This document shows positions 53,984-62,669 of a DNA stretch of 64,000 nt, piece by piece. A model generated the notes under the pieces. It made no database searches, was not told the DNA's origin, and worked only from the letters and a program-made list of their open reading frames with translations. The stretch's first letter is position 1. Each line of letters begins with the position of its first letter. A program made the position numbers and the translations under genes. Origin of the DNA: Sulfitobacter undariae (lineage in GTDB: Bacteria > Pseudomonadota > Alphaproteobacteria > Rhodobacterales > Rhodobacteraceae); assembly GCF_014196805.1 (NCBI RefSeq), contig NZ_JACIEI010000003.1, positions 62,001 to 126,000 on the forward strand. Reading direction: 5' to 3'.

Positions 53984-54970
53984 TCACCCCAAGCTGACGC
54001 TTGCAGCACTCTCTGGCAGTTCCTCATTAAACAGACGCTGATAGAATTCAGCCACTGTCTGGCGCTCCAACTCGTCACATTTGTTCAGGAAACTCAGGCG
54101 GAAAGCATAACCTACGTTTTTGAAAATTTCCGAGTTTTGTGCCCAAGCAATGACGGTACGCGGTGACATCACCGTGGACAAATCACCATTCATGAACGCG
54201 GTGCGGGTCAGGTCGGCAACGGTAACCATCTGCTTAACAGTCTTGCGGCCCTCGGCAGTGTTGAAATGCGGGTTTTTCGCCAAAACGATCTGGGTCTCTG
54301 CATCAATGCTGAGGTAGTTCAACGTGGATACCAGCGACCAACGGTCCATCTGGCCTTGGTTGATCTGCTGCGTGCCGTGGTACAGACCAGTTGTATCGCC
54401 CAAACCTACCGTGTTTGCCGTTGCAAAAATACGGAAGAACGGATGCGGAGTGATCACTTTGTTCTGATCCAGCAGCGTCAGCTTGCCGTCTACTTCCAGC
54501 ACGCGCTGGATCACAAACATCACATCGGCGCGGCCTGCGTCATATTCATCAAACACAATCGCGGTTGGCGTGCGCAGGGCCCAAGGCAGGATGCCTTCTT
54601 GGAATGCAGTCACCTGTTTACCGTCCACCAGTTTGATCGCGTCTTTACCGATCAGGTCAATCCGGCTGATGTGGCTATCAAGGTTGACGCGCACAGTGGG
54701 CCAGTTCAGGCGGCTTGCAACTTGTTCGATGTGGGTGGATTTGCCCGTACCGTGGTAGCCTTGTACCATCACGCGGCGGTTGTGTGAAAACCCTGCAAGG
54801 ATCGCCAGTGTTGTATCGGCGTCGAATTTATATGTGCTGTCCAGCTCTGGCACGCGGTCCGTGCGATCGGCAAAACCCTTGATGGTCATGTCTGTGTCGA
54901 TGCCAAAAACCTCGCGCACCGAGATATCCTTGGTGGGGGTTGCGTTGAGGTCCAGTCCGCCGTCAGCCAT
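53984..54970 (-). CDS. cobS: Aerobic cobaltochelatase subunit CobS
   Basis: 328-residue AAA+ ATPase forming the CobST motor of the cobaltochelatase. Walker [19 protein letters not shown] (about residue 68-85), Walker [19 protein letters not shown], sensor [18 protein letters not shown], arginine-containing LGD-x-tail at the end. The N-terminal [21 protein letters not shown] is typical. First gene of the cobS-(small ORF)-cobT unit. A near-perfect palindrome (55114-55138) lies 144 bp upstream. Confidence 0.96.
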   Translation of the reverse strand: MADGGLDLNATPTKDISVREVFGIDTDMTIKGFADRTDRVPELDSTYKFDADTTLAILAGFSHNRRVMVQGYHGTGKSTHIEQVASRLNWPTVRVNLDSHISRIDLIGKDAIKLVDGKQVTAFQEGILPWALRTPTAIVFDEYDAGRADVMFVIQRVLEVDGKLTLLDQNKVITPHPFFRIFATANTVGLGDTTGLYHGTQQINQGQMDRWSLVSTLNYLSIDAETQIVLAKNPHFNTAEGRKTVKQMVTVADLTRTAFMNGDLSTVMSPRTVIAWAQNSEIFKNVGYAFRLSFLNKCDELERQTVAEFYQRLFNEELPESAASVSLG

Positions 54971-55113
54971 GTGTATTCATCCTAAATTCTACCTGCCCCT
55001 GCGTAGGGCGTCTGCATTCTATGTTTCAGAGACAACATATAGCGCTGGCTTCCAAGGGAAAGGGCTAAAATTCCACTTACTATAAGGCCAGTTATCAGTT
55101 TCCAGCAAAACCT

Positions 55114-55138
55114 GTTCAACTTTTGCGAAAACTTGAAC
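55114..55138. promoter_or_regulatory. Palindrome between cobS and a divergent membrane gene
   Basis: GTTCAACTTTT-GCG-AAAACTTGAAC, symmetrical except for one opposed C-C. It lies in the divergent control region (54971-55205) and could be the operator for either side. I cannot assign a regulator. Confidence 0.4.
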
Positions 55139-55205
55139 ACTCTGCGTATTTTGTAGAAGGGTAGTCGGGCAGCAAGCTGGGCTGGTTATAGATTTGGAGC
55201 GTTTG

Positions 55206-55694
55206 ATGAAGTGGTTTATGCAAATGTCGCTTGAGCGCCGTATTTTCGGGTGCGCAACTGCGGTAGCGGGTTTGATCGTTTCCTTTGCGATTGCCAATGG
55301 CGATTGGTCTTTGGTTCGACATTTACCCGGCTGGCCGTTTCATGTGGCGGCTATTCCGGGGGCAGGTCTGGCGGGGCTGCTGTTTTGCAACGCTTTTGGC
55401 CGTGAAGGGCCCGTGGGGTGGATCATAGCGATCCTTGCAGCAGCGCTGATGACGTTTGTTGGTAGTGTACTGGGGGCGCAGTTGCTGACAATGTCGGCAG
55501 CTGTCGTTCTAGGCGGCAGCATCATGAATCTTGGTGGTGCGCTGGGGATGTTGGTGGTGGTCGATTCCGCAACAAGCCCGTTGGTGATCTGCGTTTGGCT
55601 GCTGTCTATGGCGGCGCTTCATCTGTTGCGGCGCAAGCTGCGCGGCGGATGGATACCGCCGCGCATATGGTCTCGAAAAATGCTTAGTCTTTGA
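55206..55694 (+). CDS. Hypothetical membrane protein
   Basis: 162 residues with about five hydrophobic segments: IFGCATAVAGLIVSFAIANG, FHVAAIPGAGLAGLLFCNAF, VGWIIAILAAALMTFVGSVLGAQLL, MNLGGALGMLVVV, PLVICVWLLSMAALHLL, and a basic end RRKLRGGWIPPRIWSRKM. No family recognised. ATG 55206 has TTTGGAG upstream. Its end overlaps the convergent J-domain gene by 11 bp. Confidence 0.75.
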   Translation: MKWFMQMSLERRIFGCATAVAGLIVSFAIANGDWSLVRHLPGWPFHVAAIPGAGLAGLLFCNAFGREGPVGWIIAILAAALMTFVGSVLGAQLLTMSAAVVLGGSIMNLGGALGMLVVVDSATSPLVICVWLLSMAALHLLRRKLRGGWIPPRIWSRKMLSL

Positions 55695-56310
55695 AATTAC
55701 GGCTGGATTTCAATTGATCCCACGCCCAGACAACTTGCTGCAATTGCTCTTCCTGAGAGCGATCGCCGCCGTTCATGTCTGGGTGAAGCACTTTGATCAG
55801 GCCTTTGTAGATCTTGCGGATCTCGGGCTTGGTCAGGTTGTCCTTGGCCTCAAGAATCTCCAACGCACGCTTTTCTGTGGGCGGCAGGCGGCGGCCTGCT
55901 TGGGGGCCTTTACCGGGGTTCTGGGTCGCGTTTGCGCCCAATACCTGATGCGGGTCCTCAATGCCCAAACGTGCCCATGCACGCGCTTCTGGATCGCTCA
56001 TGGGTTTGGTGGGGCGGTCCCAGACTTTGTCTTCGGACAGTTGGGCATTCATCTCGGCTTCGGTGGTGCCGTGGAAGAAATTCCATTTATTGTTATATTC
56101 GCGAATATGCGGTTGGCAAAACCAGAAGTAGTCATCCAGCACATCAGGCGCTTTGGGCGCGCGGTATTTACCGGCTTCTGTGCAACCGTCATGATCGCAC
56201 ACGCGTGTTGATGTCTCGGACGCACCGGACATGCCGCGACGGCCGCGGGGATTCTTCTTTTTTGCGGAAGAGACAGACATGTCAAAACCAAATGGATCGT
56301 TTTTTTGCAT
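55684..56310 (-). CDS. J-domain (DnaJ-like) protein
   Basis: 208 residues. The C-terminal J domain (about 140-205) has the catalytic HPD in YKGLIKVLHPDMNGGDRSQEEQL; through this it would stimulate a Hsp70 (DnaK) ATPase. The N-terminal part has an arginine/lysine patch (AKKKNPRGRRGMSG) and a possible zinc site (VCDHDGCTEAGKYRAP ... FWFCQPH). No G/F or DnaJ zinc-finger domains, so a specialised type III co-chaperone. This architecture is typical beside bolA in alphaproteobacteria. ATG 56310 has AGGTG upstream. Confidence 0.9.
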   Translation of the reverse strand: MQKNDPFGFDMSVSSAKKKNPRGRRGMSGASETSTRVCDHDGCTEAGKYRAPKAPDVLDDYFWFCQPHIREYNNKWNFFHGTTEAEMNAQLSEDKVWDRPTKPMSDPEARAWARLGIEDPHQVLGANATQNPGKGPQAGRRLPPTEKRALEILEAKDNLTKPEIRKIYKGLIKVLHPDMNGGDRSQEEQLQQVVWAWDQLKSSRNFKD

Positions 56311-56404
56311 GGGGGCACCTTTCCGACTCGAGGCGATCACTCTAGACGTATGGCTGTCAGAGGGAAGGGGGCGAAGTGAAAAAATCGCTCTCATTGGAGG
56401 GTTT

Positions 56405-56662
56405 ATGCCGATAAGCGACCAGATTGAAACTGCATTGCGTGCGGCTTTTGCCGTGACTGAACTTAGGGTTGAAGATGTGAGCGAGGCGCATCGTGGTCAT
56501 GCGGGGTTTCGCGAGGGCGGAGAGACTCATTTTGATGTGGCGATTTGCGCGCCTGATTTTGCGGGGCTCAGCCGATTGGCTAAACACCGTGCTGTGCATG
56601 CGGCATTGGGGGCTGATTTGATCGGGCGTATCCATGCATTATCGCTGGATATTACGCCTTAA
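56405..56662 (+). CDS. bolA: BolA family protein
   Basis: 85 residues, class II KH-like fold: IETALRAAFAVTELRVEDVSEAHRGHAGFREGGETHFDVAICAPDF, with the conserved H-x-GH and the FAGLSRLAKHRAVHAALG helix ending in the His that in homologues ligates Fe-S clusters together with monothiol glutaredoxin. Involved in iron-sulfur trafficking or stress morphology. ATG 56405 has TTGGAGGG upstream. Divergent from the J-domain gene. Confidence 0.94.
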   Translation: MPISDQIETALRAAFAVTELRVEDVSEAHRGHAGFREGGETHFDVAICAPDFAGLSRLAKHRAVHAALGADLIGRIHALSLDITP

Positions 56663-57144
56663 TCCTTTGAAATGACTTCAGTTTCCTCGGCCTCTTCGTC
56701 CTCTTGATCGGCCTCATCCTCAACGGGTTTGGTGATCAGGCTGCGGGCTTGGGCGAGGGCGCTTAGGGAGGCGCCTACGTTGGCGGGGTCTTCGTTGAGG
56801 GCGGCGTCTTCGTCGGCCATCAATTGGGCAAGAGTCTGTTTGTTTTCAGTGCCTTCTGACATCACGGCAGGGGCCGGGAGGAGCTGTGGCTGGAACGCGT
56901 CGGCGTCATCTGTGCGGGGGCGGCGGAACACCAGCACGTTGCGCCATTCGGTGGTGGTGCCTGTCAGGCCCGCGCGTTCAATCGAGGGCAGCGTTTCGGA
57001 GCGCTGATATTCCCATCCATAGCCTGCCATTCCGTTCATAAGTTCTTGTATTGCAAATGAAAACCTCGCCTCCGCGCCGCGGATAGCTTTGCCTTTGATG
57101 CCTTTGGAGGGGGCGGGAACAACCTTGTATTCGTAACGGATCAT
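56659..57144 (-). CDS. DUF4177-type protein with acidic tail
   Basis: 161 residues. The N-terminal domain MIRYEYKVVPAPSKGIKGKA ... GYGWEYQRSETLPSIE ... TEWRNVLVFRRP resembles DUF4177. The remainder is low complexity, with Ala/Glu-rich helices ending in an acidic tail (EDEADQEDEEAEETEVISKD). Function unknown. ATG 57144 begins the domain; earlier frame is open to 57255 but not family-like. Its end overlaps bolA by 4 bp in convergent orientation. Confidence 0.78.
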   Translation of the reverse strand: MIRYEYKVVPAPSKGIKGKAIRGAEARFSFAIQELMNGMAGYGWEYQRSETLPSIERAGLTGTTTEWRNVLVFRRPRTDDADAFQPQLLPAPAVMSEGTENKQTLAQLMADEDAALNEDPANVGASLSALAQARSLITKPVEDEADQEDEEAEETEVISKD

Positions 57145-57267
57145 GAACAGGACCTTTGGTGGTTTTAGGTGTTTTAACGCGGTGCCGCCTGAAAGGGAAC
57201 AGGGGTGTTTGGGCGGGTGTGCTTTGCGTACACCGCCTGTGCACCACCTGTACACCGACCGGGCGCA

Positions 57268-58929
57268 TCACACAGGCGGCAGGGCGTCGAGTTTTGCTTG
57301 GATTATGTTGCGCACGCGGATGGCTTTGGCGTGGTTAAAGGACATGTGAACGGGGTCGAAAACGGTGAGGGCGAGGTCAACAGCCTCCAGAGCCGCGATG
57401 AGGGGCGGGCGTGGATCAAGGCAAGTGTCATGGATGGCGATACCTGTCTGGACGATAGCGAGGTTTTCTTGCGTCATGGCCCACTGCACAGGGTGGTCGG
57501 TGCGGGTGAGCACTTCTAGCGCGTTGCGGTATGCGGTGACGGCTTGTGTCAGCAGTTCCGCGCCCTCTGTCCCTTTGGAGCGGAGGGCTTGGGTATGCAG
57601 CGCGCTTCCGAGGTTTATTTGCGTTGCGGCCCAGTCTTCGGGATTATCCTTGCGGGTACGGACCTCTAGCGCGCTGCGGTATGCTGTGACGGATTGTGTC
57701 AGCAGTGCAGCGCCCTCTTTACCTTCAATCCGTGTTGACTGCTTTCGCAGGGACACGCCGAGGTTGTTTTGCGTCATCGCCCAGTCCTTAGGATGATCCT
57801 TGCGGGTATAGACCTCTAGCGCGTTGCGGTATGCTGTGACGGATTGTGCCAGTAGTGCCGCGCCCTCGGCCCCTTCGCTGCGGTTGGCTTGGTCTTGGAG
57901 TGCGTTTGCGAGGTTGTTTTGCGTCGCAGCCCAGCTCATGGCATGGTCCTTGCGGGTGAGCACCTCTAGCACGTCGTGGTATGCGGTGACGGATTGTGCC
58001 AGCAGCGCTGTGCCCTCGGCCCCTTCGACCCGTCTGGCCTGTGCCGCCAACGTGACGGCGAGCATGTTTTGGCCGGTTGACCAAGGAAGTGGGTAGGCAG
58101 ACTTATCCAGTTTGTCCAAAGCATCGCGGATCATTTGCGCAGCGTGGACCAAGCCTGTACTGCCATAGCGTAAGCCATGGCTGTAGAGCGTGTTAAAGTA
58201 GTCCAGCCGCTTGAGCGCTGGCGCGATGGGATCAACGGCGGCGAAACTGTCAGCGGCGGCGCAGACGTAGCGGTAGGCGTCTTCGACCTTGCCGCGTAGC
58301 AGGGCGGTGTCGGCGCGGATTTCGGCGGATTTGGCGGCTTCTTCTAATTCCACCTCATGCACCATGGCCATGAGGTTTTCGACCTCTTCCAGATCAACGC
58401 GGTCAATCGCGTCTTGGGCGGCAGCTTTGAGATTGGAGAGGCGCTTCATCGTGTCGGGGATGGCGTCGACCTCGGACTTCAGGGCGCGGTATTCTTCGGC
58501 TTTTTGGGTGAGCAGGCGGCGGAGCTCTGCGTCGGGGAGAGTGAAGCAATCGTCTATGGCAAAGCGGGCGGCAAGGTTTTGCAACTCTTCGCGCTTAAGG
58601 GCATTGAGATCAAAGAGGTGACTTGAGATTGATGAGACATCGATCTCAAGGGAGGGTAAGTCGGTTAGGTTTGATGCTTGGGCTAGGATGCTAGCCAATG
58701 TGTTCTGATTTGGAGTGCTGCGAAGTCGCTCTAGCTCACTGCGCTTAAGGTGCAATGCGGATGAAAGTTTCTCAATCGTAGAAGAATGTGGGGACTCAAT
58801 GTTACCGCCTTCTAGCCTCGAAATGCTGACCTGCGTCGTCCCTGTTGTTTTAGCCAGTTGGGATTGGCTCATTTCCAACTGCAAACGCCTTGCTCGGACT
58901 AGCTGTCCAAGCAAGGTGCCAAAGCTCAT
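57268..58929 (-). CDS. Xre-type HTH regulator with tandem TPR-like repeats
   Basis: 553 residues (561 if TTG 58953 is the start). N-terminal Xre helix-turn-helix: LGQLVRARRLQLEMSQSQLA ... TGTTQVSISRLEGGNIESP (about 1-60). A helical middle follows with heptad-like Leu/Glu (RLSNLKAAAQDAIDRVDLEEVENLMAMVH). The C-terminal half is at least four 50-residue repeats of the form WA-TQNNL-AL-QA-R-EG-EGAALL-QSVTAYR-ALEV-TRKD, whose DNA repeats at exactly 150 bp (57521, 57671, 57821, 57971). These TPR-like repeats usually bind proteins or peptides. It follows a 30-residue hydrophobic peptide gene on the same strand, with AT-rich palindromes over the promoter. I know of no named system with this make-up. 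Confidence 0.85.
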   Translation of the reverse strand: MSFGTLLGQLVRARRLQLEMSQSQLAKTTGTTQVSISRLEGGNIESPHSSTIEKLSSALHLKRSELERLRSTPNQNTLASILAQASNLTDLPSLEIDVSSISSHLFDLNALKREELQNLAARFAIDDCFTLPDAELRRLLTQKAEEYRALKSEVDAIPDTMKRLSNLKAAAQDAIDRVDLEEVENLMAMVHEVELEEAAKSAEIRADTALLRGKVEDAYRYVCAAADSFAAVDPIAPALKRLDYFNTLYSHGLRYGSTGLVHAAQMIRDALDKLDKSAYPLPWSTGQNMLAVTLAAQARRVEGAEGTALLAQSVTAYHDVLEVLTRKDHAMSWAATQNNLANALQDQANRSEGAEGAALLAQSVTAYRNALEVYTRKDHPKDWAMTQNNLGVSLRKQSTRIEGKEGAALLTQSVTAYRSALEVRTRKDNPEDWAATQINLGSALHTQALRSKGTEGAELLTQAVTAYRNALEVLTRTDHPVQWAMTQENLAIVQTGIAIHDTCLDPRPPLIAALEAVDLALTVFDPVHMSFNHAKAIRVRNIIQAKLDALPPV

Positions 58930-58964
58930 ATTTTTGTCGTTAGGTGTCTTCAATTTTTATCTCT

Positions 58965-59057
58965 CTAACTGAGATAGATTAAGGATAGGATACCTGCGAG
59001 GACTGTTGCGGTGCCGCCAATGACGTTTAGCCATGATACGATGACAATGAGTGACAT
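58965..59057 (-). CDS. 30-residue hydrophobic peptide upstream of the HTH-TPR gene
   Basis: ATG 59057 to TAG 58967-58965. The peptide begins MSLIVIVSWLNVIGG and ends LAGILSLIYLS; it is one continuous uncharged transmembrane-like helix. A very good Shine-Dalgarno (AAAGGAG, 59070-59064) with 6-nt spacing strongly supports translation. The HTH-TPR gene starts 12-36 nt downstream on the same strand, so they share a transcript. Candidate roles are a membrane-active toxin, a small membrane partner or a signal. No charged residues, unlike typical exported pheromone precursors. Confidence 0.6.
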   Translation of the reverse strand: MSLIVIVSWLNVIGGTATVLAGILSLIYLS

Positions 59058-59076
59058 ATCAATCTCCTTTCTGAGT

Positions 59077-59140
59077 TGATATATATCACTTTAAAAAAAT
59101 TATGCAATATATCATTCTATTAACTTAATGATATATTGCA
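59077..59140 (-). promoter_or_regulatory. Promoter with overlapping AT-rich operators of the peptide/HTH-TPR unit
   Basis: Minus strand -35 TTGCAT (59107-59102), 16-bp spacer, -10 TATATA (59085-59080). A perfect 12-bp palindrome TGATATATATCA (59077-59088) covers the -10. A perfect 14-bp inverted repeat TGCAATATATCATT (59103-59116) / AATGATATATTGCA (59127-59140) covers and extends past the -35. All share the half-site TGATATAT, so one regulator, most simply the HTH-TPR protein itself, could bind several times and repress. Confidence 0.65.
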
Positions 59141-59249
59141 GTGATTGCCTTAACTGCTTGTTTTCCCGTGTTAGTATTCATTGATCTGTGGTTGACGGCA
59201 GCGACTGCACATTGGTCTTTATCTGATGTTGGTGGTACAGCGGTAGGGG

Positions 59250-59729
59250 TTACTTCCGCACAATTCCGATCTTGCGGCCCACGCCTTCGGGGGTGGGCAG
59301 ATGTTTTTGCGCTTCGGTCATGGCGGCGAATTTGGCGAGGATTTCTTCGGGCATGGGGGCGACTTTGGGGGTGTCGCCGTTTTGGTCGATGTGCAGGGTC
59401 AGGCCTTCGCCCGTTGCGGCCAGCCAGCCGTCTTCGTGCCAGAGTTGTTGAAAGATGTGAAAGCGTTTGCTGTCGTAATCAATCAGGTGAACGGTGGCGG
59501 TGACGCGGTCGCCTTCGTGGAGTTCGCGCAGATAGCGGATGTGGAATTCGGCGATATAGGTCGTGAAGCCTGTGCTGTCGCGGTAGGTGGGGCCAAGGCC
59601 GACCTCGCTATAGGCTTCGCCGACGGTTTCATCCATGAGGACCGAGTAATAGGCCATGTTCATATGCCCGTTATAGTCGGTCCATTCAGGCAGGACGGTC
59701 ATCGGGGCGGAGTGGGGAAGTGCGGTCAT
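59250..59729 (-). CDS. Acyl-CoA thioesterase, hotdog fold
   Basis: 159 residues of the 4-hydroxybenzoyl-CoA thioesterase type. The catalytic region is PEWTDYNGHMNMAYYSVLMDETVGEAYSEVGLG (Asp/Asn-Gly-His-Met motif, about residues 15-47), followed by EFHIRYLRELHEGDRVTATVHLIDYDSKRFHIFQQL. Close in pattern to the thioesterase fused or linked to carnitine dehydrogenase, but that gene is not here. Substrate unknown. ATG 59729 has GAGG upstream. Confidence 0.87.
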   Translation of the reverse strand: MTALPHSAPMTVLPEWTDYNGHMNMAYYSVLMDETVGEAYSEVGLGPTYRDSTGFTTYIAEFHIRYLRELHEGDRVTATVHLIDYDSKRFHIFQQLWHEDGWLAATGEGLTLHIDQNGDTPKVAPMPEEILAKFAAMTEAQKHLPTPEGVGRKIGIVRK

Positions 59730-59794
59730 GGCGGGCCTCGTGCATGTGATTGTTTACGTGTTCATCCTCAAGGTGCTGCAAGTTTAGGCAAGTT

Positions 59795-60979
59795 TCAATC
59801 CGCAACCGTATTGTTTTGTGGCGCATCCGTGCTGCGGCTGTGACGGGCCAGCGCGGCGATCATATCGGTGCGGGTCACGATGCCGGTGATTTTGTCGTGC
59901 TCGAGTACCGGAACAGCGTCGGTTTCACCGTCAGCCATCAGGCCCAGCAGGACAGCCATGCTGGTGTCGGGGGTGGCGCGGGGGCCATTTGATTGCATCA
60001 ATTGATCTGCCCGCAGGGGCGCGTTGCTGTCACGGCGCAAGATGTTGGAGAGGGCGGGCATAAACCTGCCTCTGGTGCGCGTGGCGTCTTGGCTGCCTTT
60101 CACGATCAGGTCGATTTGCAAGATGATGCCCAGATAGGTGCCTTGCGGGTCAGCCACGGGCAGGGAGGTGAAGCGGTGGTGTTGGAAGAGGGCGGCGATC
60201 TGACTGCCCGAGGTATTGGCGGTGACGGTGATCAGGTCACGCGACATGATATCGGCGGCGGTCATGGGGCCTGTTGCATGGGTGGCGGCCTGCATTTCGG
60301 CGGCCCCCACCAGACGGGCGAGGTCTTCTACACCTAGGTTAAAGGATTGGCTGTAGGTGCTGAGAATTGCTTTTAGCTCATCCTCGGAGAGGCCCAAGCG
60401 TTCGGACGGGGCGGGGTCATTTGTGCCGTGGGTGTTGGGATCGTCAAACTGGCGAAAGGGATAGCGGCGGCCTGTCAGGCGGGCATAGGCGGCGGCGAGG
60501 ATCACCAGCGCCAGCGTGCCTGCACCAACAGGGGCAAGGGCAAAGCCGAAGCCCAGATCGGCCACTGCATCGGGATTGAGAACGGCGGTCATGGCGACGG
60601 CGCCTGCGGGCGGATGCACAGCGCGGCAGGCGATTGTGGCGGCGATGGTGAGGCCCACGGCCAGCGCCACGGCCAGCGCGGGGTGGGGAATGGTGAGGCA
60701 AACGGCAACCCCGATCAGCGCGGCCAGCGTATTGCCAACAAGCGCGGACCAAGGTTGCGCCAGCGGGCTGTTGGGGACCGCGAAAAGGAGGACCGCGCTC
60801 GCTCCGAAGGGGGCGATGAGGTAGAGGCCGAGGGTTTTGTCGAAAGCGGGGAGCAGGACGATCAGGCCTGTAACGGCCAGAGCCACCAGCGCGCCGAGGC
60901 CCGCGCGCAGCATCTCAAGCGGTGCTGCGGCGGGGATTGCGGGGCCGATGGTGCGTAGAAATTTGCGCAAAGGGCTCAT
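59795..60979 (-). CDS. HPP family membrane protein with CBS domains
   Basis: 394 residues. N-terminal HPP domain with four transmembrane helices and the family name motif in RAVHPPAGAVAMTAVL, preceded by APFGASAVLLFAVPNSPLAQPW. A linker (about 185-240) leads to two CBS domains: MTAADIMSRDLITVTANTSGSQIAALFQHHRFTSLPVADPQG and ADQLMQSNGPRATPDTSMAVLLGLMADGETDAVPVLEHDKITGIVTRTDM. HPP proteins include chloroplast nitrite carriers; CBS pairs sense adenosine nucleotides. Transported substrate here unknown. Confidence 0.92.
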   Translation of the reverse strand: MSPLRKFLRTIGPAIPAAAPLEMLRAGLGALVALAVTGLIVLLPAFDKTLGLYLIAPFGASAVLLFAVPNSPLAQPWSALVGNTLAALIGVAVCLTIPHPALAVALAVGLTIAATIACRAVHPPAGAVAMTAVLNPDAVADLGFGFALAPVGAGTLALVILAAAYARLTGRRYPFRQFDDPNTHGTNDPAPSERLGLSEDELKAILSTYSQSFNLGVEDLARLVGAAEMQAATHATGPMTAADIMSRDLITVTANTSGSQIAALFQHHRFTSLPVADPQGTYLGIILQIDLIVKGSQDATRTRGRFMPALSNILRRDSNAPLRADQLMQSNGPRATPDTSMAVLLGLMADGETDAVPVLEHDKITGIVTRTDMIAALARHSRSTDAPQNNTVAD

Positions 60980-61004
60980 GGCAGGGGGATGGCCTGCACG
61001 TGGC

Positions 61005-62516
61005 TTACTCTTGCAGCTTTTTCGCGACCAGTTCGTTCACGGCTTTGGGGTTGGCCTTGCCGCCTGTGGCTTTCATCACCTGACCGACAAACCAGCCAGC
61101 GAGTTTGGGGTTTTCGCGGGCTTTGGCGACTTGGTCGGGGTTGGCGGCGATGATGTCATTCACTGCGGCCTCGATTGCGCCCGTGTCGGTGACTTGTTTC
61201 AGGCCTTCGGTTTCCACCACTTCGGCGGGATCGCGGCCTGTGGTGTAGGTGATTTCAAACACGTCTTTGGCGATTTTTCCGCTGATCGCATCGGAGGCGA
61301 TCAGGTCAATGATGCCGCCCAGCAGGGCAGGTGTGACGGGGGAGTCAGAGATGTCTTTTTCGTCTTTCTTGAGACGGCCAAAGAGTTCGTTAATCACCCA
61401 GTTGGCGGTCATTTTGCCGTCACGGCCTTGGGCGGTTTCCTCAAAGTAACTGGAGGAATCCAGATCGGCGGTCAAAACGGAGGCGTCATAATCGGACAGG
61501 CCAAAGTCATTGATGAAACGCGCCTTTTTGGCGTCTGGCAATTCTGGAAGGGTGGCGGCGATCTCGTCCACCCATGACTGTTCGATCACCAGCGGCAGCA
61601 GGTCGGGATCGGGGAAATAGCGGTAATCATGGGCTTCTTCTTTGGAGCGCATGGAACGCGTTTCTTGTTTGTCTGGGTCAAACAGGCGTGTTTCCTGCGT
61701 GACTTCGCCGCCTGCTTCAACGATGGCGATCTGGCGTTTTGCTTCGACGTCAATCGCTTGTTGGATAAAGCGCATGGAGTTCATGTTCTTGATCTCGCAG
61801 CGCGTGCCAAGGTGGCCGAAATCGCCTGTGGCTTTGTATTTCTCATATTGGCCGGGGGCGCAGATGGACACGTTCACGTCGGCGCGCATCGCGCCCGACT
61901 GCATGTCACCGTTACAAGTGCCCAGATAACGCAGGATTTGGCGCAGTTTGGCGAGATAGGCCGCAGCCTCTTCTGGACCGCGAATGTCAGGGCGCGAGAC
62001 GATCTCCATCAGGGCGACGCCTGTGCGGTTCAAATCCACAAAAGACATATTCGGGTCCATGTCGTGAATGGATTTGCCTGCGTCTTGTTCTAGGTGGATA
62101 CGCTCAACGCCGACCAGACGCGCGGTGCCGTCACCCATTTCAACCAGCACTTCGCCTTCGCCCACGATGGGGTGGTACAGCTGGGAAATCTGATACCCTT
62201 GGGGCAGGTCAGGGTAGAAGTAGTTTTTACGGTCAAAGGCGGACCAAAGGTTAATCTGCGCCTTGAGGCCTAGGCCCGTGCGCACGGCTTGTTCTACGCA
62301 GAATTCGTTGATGGTGGGCAACATGCCGGGCATTGCGGCATCCACAAAGGCCACGTTGCTGTTTGGTTCGGCGCCGAATTTGGTGGAGGCGGCAGAGAAC
62401 AGCTTGGACTTGGAGGAGACCTGCGCATGGACTTCCATGCCGATCACCAGCTCCCAGTCTTGTTTTGCCCCCGCAATGGTGCGGACTTTGGGGGTATCGT
62501 AGGTGAGATCGAGCAT
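61005..62516 (-). CDS. gatB: Aspartyl/glutamyl-tRNA amidotransferase subunit B
   Basis: 503 residues. Converts mischarged Asp-tRNA-Asn and/or Glu-tRNA-Gln with GatA and GatC. Hallmarks: [46 protein letters not shown] loop ([19 protein letters not shown]), [33 protein letters not shown], and the C-terminal YqeY-like tail ending [18 protein letters not shown] 62516 ([14 protein letters not shown]) is family-like; an open frame extends to 62597. gatA and gatC are not adjacent. Confidence 0.97.
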   Translation of the reverse strand: MLDLTYDTPKVRTIAGAKQDWELVIGMEVHAQVSSKSKLFSAASTKFGAEPNSNVAFVDAAMPGMLPTINEFCVEQAVRTGLGLKAQINLWSAFDRKNYFYPDLPQGYQISQLYHPIVGEGEVLVEMGDGTARLVGVERIHLEQDAGKSIHDMDPNMSFVDLNRTGVALMEIVSRPDIRGPEEAAAYLAKLRQILRYLGTCNGDMQSGAMRADVNVSICAPGQYEKYKATGDFGHLGTRCEIKNMNSMRFIQQAIDVEAKRQIAIVEAGGEVTQETRLFDPDKQETRSMRSKEEAHDYRYFPDPDLLPLVIEQSWVDEIAATLPELPDAKKARFINDFGLSDYDASVLTADLDSSSYFEETAQGRDGKMTANWVINELFGRLKKDEKDISDSPVTPALLGGIIDLIASDAISGKIAKDVFEITYTTGRDPAEVVETEGLKQVTDTGAIEAAVNDIIAANPDQVAKARENPKLAGWFVGQVMKATGGKANPKAVNELVAKKLQE

Positions 62517-62669
62517 GGGAGTGCGCCTTATCAATGAGTGTTGAGGTGGGTTTAGCGCCGAGAAGGGGGGCAAGCAAGAGGGGGAGGCCGTGTTCATGAA
62601 TACTCGTGATAGGGGGCCGTAAGTTTTAGCATATTGTAAACATCAGCCGCGATATGCGACTAACGCGCG

